64,000 bases of DNA from Pedobacter endophyticus. Lineage in GTDB: Bacteria > Bacteroidota > Bacteroidia > Sphingobacteriales > Sphingobacteriaceae. Positions 41,525-53,569 of this stretch are shown here, piece after piece. The translations under genes and the position numbers were made by a program. Below the pieces are notes generated by a model, which saw only the letters and a program-made list of their open reading frames with translations, did no database searches and was not told the DNA's origin. Every line of letters begins with the position of its first letter. Position 1 is the stretch's first letter. The stretch lies in contig NZ_CP064939.1 of the NCBI RefSeq assembly GCF_015679185.1, positions 4,836,001 to 4,900,000 on the forward strand, written 5' to 3'.

Positions 41525-42415
41525 CTACTTCTTTAACCCCTCGTACTTACCAATATTTGCCGGATCGATCTCTGCCAGCATATTATACGCTTTGATACGC
41601 TCCTGCGTGTTCAGTTTCGAAAGCACATTGGTTACCTCCTCGGCCTTCGATGCGAAATACACATTGGGAAAAATAGAGCCCAGCTTTTGCTTGTCCATTT
41701 GCTGCAGTGCAGGCAATGCAGCAACAATTTGCGTTAAGCCTTTATCGCCGTCGGTTAATTGATCCAGGCCATTTAAATGGTAACTGTAAATAAATGCCCT
41801 CAGTTCGCTAAAAATCGGGTTTAGCACATTCTCGTTAAACCAAAACCGGTTCCGTAAACCATCGGCAGCCTTCCAGCCGGTATTGCCTGAGGCTTGCGCT
41901 AAATTGATAATGTTTTGCGCTTTCTTGTAATAGGGCGTTCCTCCCATACGGGCGAAGCTATCTTTGTCTAAGCCGATAATCGTATAGGCATAATAGGAGA
42001 GGAGTGCACTAATATTCGAGATGTAGTTTTGATCAGAAAAATCGATAGTCGATCCATCGTTATAATTGAAATCGAAGTTTTTATCGCTGATATTTAATAA
42101 CGTGCTATTGTAAGATGTGCTGTACACCGGACGGCTGCTTTGAATCTGCGCCTCGGCAGCATAGCCAGATCCGCCATCCCAGGAATTTATGGTAATAATA
42201 AAGCTGCAATCGATCCGCTCTTGCGGTTTGTAGCTTTCGTTGCTGAATTTGTTGTTATTTAAGAAATCGCGAATGGTTCTTTGCAAGGCTTCGAGCCCTT
42301 GTTTACTGATGTTCGAAACCTGTGGCGCCAATACCGTTACCCTGGCGTTTAGCTCTTGCGCCTGTAGCTTGCCAGCGCCAAACAACAACAAAATCCAAAT
42401 AATCTTTTTTATCAT
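41525..42415 (-). CDS. porD: DUF4835 family protein, T9SS-associated PorD
   Basis: The 296-residue protein has a signal peptide (MIKKIIWILLLFGAGKLQAQ). LNARVTVLAPQVSNISKQGLEALQRTIRDFLNNNKFSNESYKPQERIDCSFIITI, then SRPVYSTSYNSTLLNISDKNFDF and SYYAYTIIGLDKDSFARMGGTPYYKKAQNIINLAQ match the DUF4835 family, named PorD in type IX secretion. PorD is a periplasmic/outer-membrane-linked accessory of T9SS; its exact role is poorly defined. It overlaps the coaBC stop by four bases and belongs to the bamD-rpoZ-coaBC-porD operon. Confidence 0.85.
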   Translation of the reverse strand: MIKKIIWILLLFGAGKLQAQELNARVTVLAPQVSNISKQGLEALQRTIRDFLNNNKFSNESYKPQERIDCSFIITINSWDGGSGYAAEAQIQSSRPVYSTSYNSTLLNISDKNFDFNYNDGSTIDFSDQNYISNISALLSYYAYTIIGLDKDSFARMGGTPYYKKAQNIINLAQASGNTGWKAADGLRNRFWFNENVLNPIFSELRAFIYSYHLNGLDQLTDGDKGLTQIVAALPALQQMDKQKLGSIFPNVYFASKAEEVTNVLSKLNTQERIKAYNMLAEIDPANIGKYEGLKK

Positions 42416-43608
42416 TTTATCATCTTTAAAATAGCCGTACAGATATCTTTAGCCACCTCCGTTTTCGATTTCATTTCAAATACCGTCTTTTCCAAAGCTT
42501 TGTTAAAAATAGTAATTTTATTGGTATCTGATTTAAAGCCCGCACCTTTATCGTTCAGGGAATTGAGCACAACAAGGTCCAAATTCTTTTTTTCGAGTTT
42601 GCCTTTGGCATAATTTTCCTCATCGTGGGTTTCTAAGGCAAAACCGACCAAAATTTGACCCGATTTCTTTTCCTTGCCTAATGTAGCGAGAATATCTGCG
42701 GTTTTTTCCAGTTCCAACGTCAAGTCGTCCGCTTGTTTCTTAATCTTCTGCGATGCGACAACTTTCGGGCGGTAATCTGCTACCGCGGCGCACATCACCG
42801 TAATGTCGCTATCTGCAAAAGCCGATATGCAGGCTTTAAGCATATCTTCGGCGCTGATCACATCAACCCGTTTTAAGGCGTTTGTCGACTGCTGTGCTGT
42901 TGGCCCTGCAATCAGGGTTACCTCGGCGCCTAAGTTCGCAAATTCATCGGCGAGGGCAAAGCCCATCTTGCCCGACGAATGGTTGCCAATAAACCGAACC
43001 GGGTCAATTGCCTCATAAGTGGGGCCAGCCGTTACCAGCACTTTTTTCCCATTTAAGGGCATTCCCTGTTTAATTCGATCTTCTAAAAAAGAAGCGATTT
43101 CTTCCGGCTCCGGCATTCTGCCTTCACCATACAACCCGCTAGCTAATTCGCCTTTTCCGGGATGAATTATCACATTGCCAAAGCTCGAAATTTGTTGAAT
43201 GTTATGTTGCGTGGTTTCATGTTTCCACATATCTAAATCCATTGCTGGGGCAACATAAACCGGGCATTTTGCCGAAAGGTAAACGGCGGTAAGCAGGTTA
43301 TCGCAAATTCCGGTAGCCAATTTTGCCAGGGTATTTGCGCTTATCGGGGCAATTAAAATTAAATCGGCCCAGAGGCCCAGTTCGACATGGTTGCTCCAAA
43401 CGCCAGTATCTTCTTCAAAATACTGCGTATAAACCGGGTTTTTAGAAAGCGTAGCAAGGGTAAGTGGCGTAATGAAATTTGCGCCATCGGGGGTAAGAAT
43501 AACCTTAACGTTTGCACCAGCCTTAACTAAAAGCCGCACTAAAAATGCCGACTTATAAGCTGCTATGCTACCGCAAACGCCAAGGATAATGTTTTTATTT
43601 TTTAGCAT
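42412..43608 (-). CDS. coaBC: Bifunctional phosphopantothenoylcysteine decarboxylase/synthetase
   Basis: The 398-residue protein joins the two coenzyme A enzymes. The N-terminal flavoprotein decarboxylase (CoaC) shows GVCGSIAAYKSAFLVRLL (about 10-27), the active His in WSNHVEL, ADLILIAPISANTLAKLATGICDNLL and APAMDLDMW (a PAMN-like motif with Asp). GEGRMPEPEEI is the substrate-clamp motif. The synthetase (CoaB) begins near 188 (KKVLVTAGPTYEAIDPVRFIGNHSSGKMGFALADE) with KIKKQADDLTLELEKTADIL later. The length is normal. It lies between rpoZ and porD and overlaps porD by four bases. Confidence 0.92.
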   Translation of the reverse strand: MLKNKNIILGVCGSIAAYKSAFLVRLLVKAGANVKVILTPDGANFITPLTLATLSKNPVYTQYFEEDTGVWSNHVELGLWADLILIAPISANTLAKLATGICDNLLTAVYLSAKCPVYVAPAMDLDMWKHETTQHNIQQISSFGNVIIHPGKGELASGLYGEGRMPEPEEIASFLEDRIKQGMPLNGKKVLVTAGPTYEAIDPVRFIGNHSSGKMGFALADEFANLGAEVTLIAGPTAQQSTNALKRVDVISAEDMLKACISAFADSDITVMCAAVADYRPKVVASQKIKKQADDLTLELEKTADILATLGKEKKSGQILVGFALETHDEENYAKGKLEKKNLDLVVLNSLNDKGAGFKSDTNKITIFNKALEKTVFEMKSKTEVAKDICTAILKMIK

Positions 43609-43686
43609 CGAGCAGAGGATTTATAGCATAAAGCGTAGAGCGTAATACATCAAACGCCTTGCTCCAAGCTCCATGCGCTATGCTAA

Positions 43687-44013
43687 CTATTTTTGTTCTT
43701 TAGCAGGGTTTCTGTGATAAATTTTATCATTCAAAAACTCATCCATAGCAACTAAAACAGGCTTCGGCATGCGCTCGTAGTGCTTGCTGATTTCAATTTG
43801 CTCGCGGTTCTCAAAAATCTCTTCCAGGTTGTCGTTACTCGATGCAAATTCTGCCAATTTACCGTGTAACTCTTCTTTAACGTTATTCGAAATCTGATTT
43901 GCCCTTTTAGCAATAACAACTAACGACTCATAAAGGTTATCTGTTGTTCTATCTAAATCGTGTACGTTTCTGGTAACTGTAGTATTTGGTACAGCAGGTT
44001 TGTTAGTATTCAT
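43687..44013 (-). CDS. rpoZ: RNA polymerase omega/Rpb6-like subunit
   Basis: The 108-residue protein has TVTRNVHDLDRTTDNLYESLVVIAKRANQISNNVKEEL (about 11-48), the omega/Rpb6 core in which a DxxxTxNxYE... AxRAxQI motif contacts the beta' subunit, followed by a longer C-terminal extension (HYERMPKPVLVAMDEFLNDKIYHRNP) typical of Bacteroidota. It stabilises core assembly. Only seven bases separate it from the end of bamD, so the two are co-transcribed. Confidence 0.88.
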   Translation of the reverse strand: MNTNKPAVPNTTVTRNVHDLDRTTDNLYESLVVIAKRANQISNNVKEELHGKLAEFASSNDNLEEIFENREQIEISKHYERMPKPVLVAMDEFLNDKIYHRNPAKEQK

Positions 44014-44020
44014 GTATCAA

Positions 44021-44965
44021 TTAATTTTTAATATTGGTGTTATCTGCATTAGTTGGTCGTACGGAAACAGTATCCTTTAACTTACCAGTTCTAATCAGCA
44101 TTTGTCTGTATTTTTCTTGATCGGCCGCGTATAACGCAAGCTCTTCTTTTGTAGCCACAATTCCGGCTTCAGCATCGCCTTTTAAGTCTTTGGCTTCTTT
44201 AATAAATTTGCTGTCAGGATATTTCTCAGAAAACGCGGTATATAAAGCTATCGCTTCATTATAACGATCTTCCTGGCGAATTACATAACTGTTTTTCGCA
44301 TATAAATATTGTGCCTTAATCATTAAAAAGTCCATTTCCTCCGCATATTTGATATCCGGATAATCTCTCTGCGCATTTTGCAGTGCAATAACAGCTGCTC
44401 TGTAATTGTCAACATTACTTGGCCCCGTGGTTAAGTACATCTTCGCATTTTCGAAAGCCTTATCTTCAAGCTTGCCCCTTAAATCCGTAATGTACTTTGC
44501 CGCTGCAGCAGCACGATCGCTGGTAGGGTATAAGTTAATAAACAGCTGCAATGCATCAATAGCTTTATAGGTGTTCTCTTGATCCAAAGAGTAAATTGGC
44601 GATTCTAAATAATAACAATAAGCCCCCATATAACGAGCCTCCTCCGCATTTTTACTTGCGGGGTAAGTATCTGCGAAACTCTTGAACTGGTACCTTGCAG
44701 TAGTATAATCCTGTAATCTATATAATGTATAAGCGTAATAGTAGTTTAGGTCTTCCGCTTCAGCACGACCGCGGTATTTCTGCGAAAGATCTTCAAAAAG
44801 CACCAACGCTTTGCTGTAATCGCGTTTGTTATATAAACGAAGCGCCTCCTGGTATTTTTTCGCAACGTCGTTACTCGCCCTGAGCTTTTCGAAACGACTT
44901 TTACAGCCCGCAATACCCAATGCGGCAACAAAAACCAAAATAATTAAGTGTTTAACTTTAAACAT
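44021..44965 (-). CDS. bamD: Outer membrane assembly lipoprotein BamD
   Basis: The 314-residue lipoprotein (lipobox LGIAGC, Cys about 21) has TPR-type repeats: YQEALRLYNKRDYSKALVLFEDLSQKYRGRAEAEDLNYYYAYTLYRLQDYTTARYQFKSFADTYPASKNAEEARYM, then QLFINLYPTSDRAAAAAKYITDLRGKLEDKAFENAKMY. This is the BamD/YfiO fold, an essential partner of BamA in beta-barrel insertion. The start at 44965 is forced by the signal peptide. A -7 element ends only four bases before the ATG. First gene of the operon with rpoZ, coaBC and porD. Confidence 0.9.
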   Translation of the reverse strand: MFKVKHLIILVFVAALGIAGCKSRFEKLRASNDVAKKYQEALRLYNKRDYSKALVLFEDLSQKYRGRAEAEDLNYYYAYTLYRLQDYTTARYQFKSFADTYPASKNAEEARYMGAYCYYLESPIYSLDQENTYKAIDALQLFINLYPTSDRAAAAAKYITDLRGKLEDKAFENAKMYLTTGPSNVDNYRAAVIALQNAQRDYPDIKYAEEMDFLMIKAQYLYAKNSYVIRQEDRYNEAIALYTAFSEKYPDSKFIKEAKDLKGDAEAGIVATKEELALYAADQEKYRQMLIRTGKLKDTVSVRPTNADNTNIKN

Positions 44966-44969
44966 TCTG

Positions 44970-45000
44970 CAAAGATAATTAATAATACGATAACATCAAT
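44970..45000 (-). promoter_or_regulatory. Promoter of the bamD operon
   Basis: On the minus strand ATTG (44997-45000), 19 bases, TATCTTTG (44970-44977), then CAGA and the ATG. The spacing equals that of the three rRNA promoters. The start site should fall on the start codon, so the message would be leaderless. Confidence 0.65.
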
Positions 45001-45120
45001 AAAAACAATTCGCCGCTAAGCTATGCAAAGCAATTCAAACATATTTACCGTTAACAATTTTTAACATACGCATAGCGGCCGCCCAAAACCGAGGTACACA
45101 TTATATATAGTAGTACGAAG

Positions 45121-45210
45121 GATGCTATTTGGTTCATTCGTCATTAGTTCATTTGTTGAATGGCTTATCGGTTCATTAGTTCATTCGTTCATTTGCCTGG
45201 CTTCCTGGCT
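45121..45210. repeat. TTCATTAGTTCATTCG short repeats
   Basis: GGTTCATTCGTCATTAGTTC and variants repeat about six times between bamD and the rRNA promoters. They are the reverse-strand relatives of the array at 40968-41524 and of the GGTTCATTG part of the 3812-4006 units. Confidence 0.6.
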
Positions 45211-45416
45211 GTGCAAACCGCCAATCCAGCCTTCTTAATGCCTTAATGGTTCAAAAAGAAACAGCGCCGAATACTTAGTGGGCAATTCGTTCATTTGTTT
45301 ACAGTCAATCAATCTTTTTTTGGAGCGCACTGGCAGTGCTATTATATAAGTATGTTCCCGCCCTGTGCTGCAAGTCCTCGGCCTCGTACCTCGGCCTGCG
45401 GGCTTTCCGCTGCGGT

Positions 45417-45900
45417 CGGGGCTAGGTGGGCAGTTGGTTCATTCGTTCACTGGTTCACTCGTTCATTAGTATTTGGCTAGCTGCGTAAAGCTGCAAGCTG
45501 CCAATTTAACCTTCTTACTGCCTAGTCAAATGCTCAAGATAAACTCAGTCGAAGACCTTTTCTATAGGATGAAACAAAAATATCTGCCCTTCGACTCCGC
45601 TCAGGGTGACAATAGCATTAGACTCGGGGCTAGGTGGGCAGTTGGTTTACTGGTTAATTGGTTCAATGGTTCACTCGTTCATTAGTATTTAGCTAGCTGC
45701 CTAATGTGCAAACTGCCAATTTAACCTTCTTACTGCCTAGTCAAATGCTCAAGATAAACTCAGTCGAAGACCTTTTCTATAGGATGAAACAAAAAATATC
45801 TGCCCTTCGACTCCGCTCAGGGTGACAATAGCGTTAGGCTCGGGGCTAGGTGGGCAGTTGGCTCATTAGTTCACTCGTTCATCAGTTCATTAGCTCATTC
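45417..45900. repeat. Direct repeat of about 216 bp, two copies and a partial
   Basis: A block beginning GTTCATTAGTATTT, then GCTAGCTGC, CTGCCAATTTAACCTTC, ACTCAGTCGAAGACC and CCTTCGACTCCGCTCAGGG, ending GGGGCTAGGTGGGCAGTTGG, is present at about 45461-45676 and again at 45677-45885 with few differences. The tail of a further copy (GGGGCTAGGTGGGCAGTTGG) is at 45417-45437. No protein-like frame. It is upstream of the rRNA promoters. Confidence 0.8.
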
Positions 45901-46081
45901 GGTCATTTATTCTTTGCAATTGAACACTGAAAACTGAAAACTGCCAACTGAGAACTCCCAACTGAGAACTGCAAGCTGCCCCCTAACACCCCAATCCCTG
46001 AAATGTTTGCCCTGCCCTTCAATTTTTTTTCATTGATTTTCAGTTCATTATCAAAACCTCCAAAAAATACCCCCATATCCA

Positions 46082-46112
46082 TTTGGAGTAAGCCCAACTT
46101 TTGCTACCTTTG
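46082..46112 (+). promoter_or_regulatory. rRNA operon promoter P1
   Basis: TTTG (46082-46085), 19 bases, TACCTTTG (46105-46112), followed by CATCCC. First of three tandem promoters. Confidence 0.85.
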
Positions 46113-46200
46113 CATCCCGCTTCGGAGGAAACGGTTGTATTGAAAAGGTGGATCAGGGACAGTAGAGAGGGAAAAGGCGCAGAATTTATTTTAAAATAAA

Positions 46201-46231
46201 TTTGCCAGAAACAAAAAGATCACTACCTTTG
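46201..46231 (+). promoter_or_regulatory. rRNA operon promoter P2
   Basis: TTTG (46201-46204), 19 bases, TACCTTTG (46224-46231), then CAGCCC. An AT palindrome (ATTTATTTTAAAATAAAT, 46184-46201) sits directly upstream, like an UP-type AT-rich element. Confidence 0.85.
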
Positions 46232-46328
46232 CAGCCCCGATCAGAAGATATGGGACGCCCGTTAAAAGACAGGCAGATTGAAAAGCGAAGAGAAGAAAAA
46301 AGGAGAGCGAAAAAAATAAAATAATTTA

Positions 46329-46359
46329 TTTGCAGTTCAGAAAAAGTTTTCTACCTTTG
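46329..46359 (+). promoter_or_regulatory. rRNA operon promoter P3
   Basis: TTTG (46329-46332), 19 bases, TACCTTTG (46352-46359), then CACTCCC. It is preceded by an A-rich stretch (46296-46325). It lies 330 bases before the 16S gene. Confidence 0.85.
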
Positions 46360-46547
46360 CACTCCCAACCGAAAGGAAAGGAAAAAAAGTCCAGCGGCGG
46401 ATGTCGCGAGTGACTAAAAATGAAAAGATTGAAACTGGCCGAAACAGGGAAAAGACCATTAAGACTTATGCCCAACTGAAGCTGGAAGATATATAAAAAG
46501 GCATACCGTGAGGTTTCAATGCCGATAAGTTCTTAAAAGAGATGTCA

Positions 46548-46562
46548 ATGATGCGTAGTGGG
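46548..46562 (+). other. 5' arm of the 16S processing stem
   Basis: ATGATGCGTAGTGGG can pair with CTCACTGCGCAACAT at 48227-48241: 14 of 15 positions with two wobble pairs. This is the usual RNase III stem that brackets 16S. Its partner arm lies just after the 16S 3' end. Confidence 0.6.
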
Positions 46563-46686
46563 GTAATGAAGTACGAATTCAAGTACAGAGTTCCTTATTA
46601 CATTTTAAAGTCAATGTCTAACAGACAAAACAAAAGAAGACTATTTTTAACAATAGTTAAAACTGGTCAGAATCAAATAACATTTT

Positions 46687-48208
<1,522 letters not shown>

Positions 48209-48226
48209 CTGGAGTAGAGTTGACTA

Positions 48227-48241
48227 CTCACTGCGCAACAT
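48227..48241 (+). other. 3' arm of the 16S processing stem
   Basis: CTCACTGCGCAACAT, partner of 46548-46562 (14 of 15 pairs). The spacer beyond also has GGTTTAGGGTAATAAGG at 48258-48274, inverted relative to CCCTTATACCCTAAACC at 48903-48919, so both tRNAs lie inside a second, longer stem. Confidence 0.55.
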
Positions 48242-48441
48242 GATATTTCTACATTAAGGTTTAGGGTAATAAGGTATAAGGCTTAAGGTCTTCATACTCC
48301 ATATACATACTATATCTTAATATTAAAAAAACTAAGGAGAGACGAGATTGAAATTGAATTACGATTTAAGATTGACGAATTACGATTGAAGCGGCAACGG
48401 AAGAACATCGTAAGTCTAAAATCAACAATCTAAGATCAAGA

Positions 48442-48516
48442 AGTCCCGTAGCTCAGCCTGGTTAGAGCACTACACTGATAATGTAGGGGTCTCCAGTTCA
48501 AATCTGGACGGGACTA
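48442..48516 (+). tRNA. tRNA-Ile(GAT)
   Basis: A 75-base cloverleaf: acceptor arms AGTCCCG and CGGGACT, D-arm GCTC...GAGC, anticodon GAT at 48477-48479, T-arm CCAGTTCAAATCTGG. CCA is not encoded (the base after the discriminator A is C, A, C, C). Standard position in a Bacteroidota rRNA spacer. Confidence 0.95.
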
Positions 48517-48604
48517 CACCACTGAAAGTCATAAGTCGATAAGTCTTAAGTCATGAGTCGTTAAGACTTCGGGCTGTTGACTACAGACTTAAGGACTGAA
48601 ATCT

Positions 48605-48678
48605 GGGGGATTAGCTCAGCTGGCTAGAGCGCCTGCCTTGCACGCAGGAGGTCAACGGTTCGACTCCGTTATTCTCCA
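48605..48678 (+). tRNA. tRNA-Ala(TGC)
   Basis: A 74-base cloverleaf: acceptor arms GGGGGAT and ATTCTCC with two G-U pairs, D-arm GCTC...GAGC, anticodon TGC at 48639-48641 in TGCCTTGCACGCA, T-arm AACGGTTCGACTCCGTT. The following CCA is encoded (48679-48681). Confidence 0.95.
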
Positions 48679-48934
48679 CCATTAAGGTTGAGGGTTAAAA
48701 GGTTGAAGGTGTAGGGTAATACCTATTGCTTAAACACACCACACCACACCACAAAAAACACACATCACCCGGATCGGTGATCATCATTGACAGATTGAAA
48801 GAAAAAGAAAAACGCCACAGGGGCACATGAAACGGTTCGAGACCGCAGTTTTTACTAATAAGGTTAAGCTTAGGCTTGGGCAGAGGACAATGAAACCCTC
48901 CACCCTTATACCCTAAACCTTACACCTTAGTAAA

Positions 48935-48980
48935 GTTCTTTGACATATTGGAAGAAGTTAAAAAAGAAGAGCAAACAACA
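48935..48980 (+). other. boxA-like motif and 5' arm of the 23S processing stem
   Basis: GTTCTTTGACA (48935-48945) resembles the boxA antitermination element. From 48941 the sequence TGACATATT, GAAGAAGTTAA, GAAGAGCAAACAAC pairs with the complementary stretch 51984-52026 in reverse order; the inner 14 bases are perfect. This is the stem that closes pre-23S. Confidence 0.7.
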
Positions 48981-49096
48981 ATAGGCGACTGTTGTGTTTG
49001 TGCTCACTTAGAGGGATCGCAAGAAACCGCTAAGTATGAGACATCATAACAAGAGCAAAAAAAGCATACCATATGGCGCAAAAGGCATATGAGTAG

Positions 49097-51972
<2,876 letters not shown>

Positions 51973-51983
51973 GCAACAACATC

Positions 51984-52026
51984 GTTGTTTGCTCTTCGAA
52001 ACTTAACTTCTTTCAATAATATGTCA
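51984..52026 (+). other. 3' arm of the 23S processing stem
   Basis: GTTGTTTGCTCTTC (51984-51997), TTAACTTCTTTC and ATATGTCA pair back to 48941-48980. Beyond it TATACCCTACACCTTTCAACC (52070-52090) is inverted relative to the spacer at 48684-48720. Confidence 0.65.
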
Positions 52027-52112
52027 TTTAAGGCTTAAGGCAAAAGGCTTAAGGCGTAAGGTTAATACCTTATACCCTACACCTTTCAACCCTCAACCTT
52101 ATTTAAAAATAT

Positions 52113-52223
<111 letters not shown>

Positions 52224-52249
52224 TCTTAAAGCCCCAAAGGGGCAATTGC

Positions 52250-52286
52250 AAAACCCTTCAGTTTATTCTGGAGGGTTTTCTTGTTT
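52250..52286 (+). terminator. rRNA operon terminator
   Basis: AAAACCCTTCAG, loop TTTATT, CTGGAGGGTTTT, then CTTGTTT. A smaller GCCCC-AAA-GGGGC hairpin (52231-52243) precedes it. The interval after it to 52546 holds no gene that I can see. Confidence 0.85.
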
Positions 52287-52546
52287 ATAAGCTTTTTTGC
52301 AGGGAGCCATTCTCTCTAATAGCTATCAGGTACATGAAATTTGCATTTACTATCCTTGCTGCCATTTCCGCGGAGGCGGGAATCTTTTAAAAAACGGCTC
52401 AAGCCCTAAGCCTTTGTTGTGATAGTAAATCCCAATGATCTCCGCACAGCCTCCTTTCTGGGGTTCCGGTTCATTTCTCTTACCCTATATCATAGAAGAT
52501 TATCGCAGACACTTAAGCTACTGAATTTATTATTTTCTCTATGGGT

Positions 52547-53509
52547 TTAAAAATATCGTGGGGTGCGCATGCGTAAATTGTTACGATTAAAAAAGTAGCC
52601 AATTGATAATTCGTGTGCGCCCTCGCTGTAGTGCCGCAGGGGTCCGATAGAGAAATCGTAGGCATATCCAATTCTAAAATGTGCAGGGAATACTTGTAAC
52701 GCCGCTATTGCAGCGTTTGTTTTACTAAGATCATTTTGCAAATGAGGCTTGTCAAAAAGTGCTATCGCAGTTCTGTAGGAACCACCGATCCATAGTCTGT
52801 CATAAAAGATGAAGAAAGCGTTCAAATCAAGACTTGTTGGCCCGGCCCTGTCCTCTTTAATTAAAAATGACGGTTTTATATAGACGTTTGCAGACAACGG
52901 TAACAGTAAACCCGCTGTTAAATAATAATGAGGCTTCGGTTTTGGAATGAAAATATACTTTTCATTTTTTAAAAACTGGCTAATTAGATTTCCTGCAGAA
53001 AATCCCGCGTAGAACTTATCGTTGGCAAACATCACACCGGCCCTTGCCTCGGGCATCATTAGACTATAAAACCCTACGGGAAGGTTCGTTTCGTAGTCAT
53101 TGGGGTTCAGGAGCTCGGCAGCTAAGCCCGATTGCATTAGCCCCAAACCAATACCAAAGGAGAGACGCGATGATCCGTCATTATTCATCCTCACTCGGTA
53201 AGCATAGTTTGCAAAGGCAGAGAAAGTTCGTTGAGCACCCAGCTTTTCACTCAATGCATTCAGCGCTAAACCTACATTTCCCTTGTTGGCAACCGCATCT
53301 ATAGCAAAAGAAAGGGTTTTTGGAGCCCCTTCTATACCAGTCCATTGATTGCGGTAAAAGCCATGTATATTCAGCTGCTCATGGTACCCCGCGTAGGCCG
53401 GGTTAATATATATAGCATTAAACATGTACTGACTAAACTGGGCCTCTTGCTGTGCCCGTACAAGTTTAAATAACATTAATATACATAAAATTATCGATAG
53501 TTTTTTCAT
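52547..53509 (-). CDS. PorP/SprF-family outer membrane protein
   Basis: From MKKLSIILCILMLFKLVRAQQ (start 53509) the protein is 320 residues with a signal peptide. AQFSQYMFNAIYINPAYAGYHEQLNIHGFYRNQWTGIEGAPKTLSFAID (about 22-70) is the PorP/SprF signature, followed by beta-barrel strands ending RIGYAYDFSIGPLRHYSEGAHELSIGYFF. Members are paired with T9SS type B substrates and tether or help export them; the giant protein ends 60 bases upstream on the same strand. The longer start at 53533 is unnecessary because the signal peptide begins at 53509. Confidence 0.88.
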   Translation of the reverse strand: MKKLSIILCILMLFKLVRAQQEAQFSQYMFNAIYINPAYAGYHEQLNIHGFYRNQWTGIEGAPKTLSFAIDAVANKGNVGLALNALSEKLGAQRTFSAFANYAYRVRMNNDGSSRLSFGIGLGLMQSGLAAELLNPNDYETNLPVGFYSLMMPEARAGVMFANDKFYAGFSAGNLISQFLKNEKYIFIPKPKPHYYLTAGLLLPLSANVYIKPSFLIKEDRAGPTSLDLNAFFIFYDRLWIGGSYRTAIALFDKPHLQNDLSKTNAAIAALQVFPAHFRIGYAYDFSIGPLRHYSEGAHELSIGYFFNRNNLRMRTPRYF

Positions 53510-53569
53510 AAGAGTCGTTTTATAATCCAGCAAGCATCAATAGTGCAGGCCTGTTCCGGCTTTGTGGGC

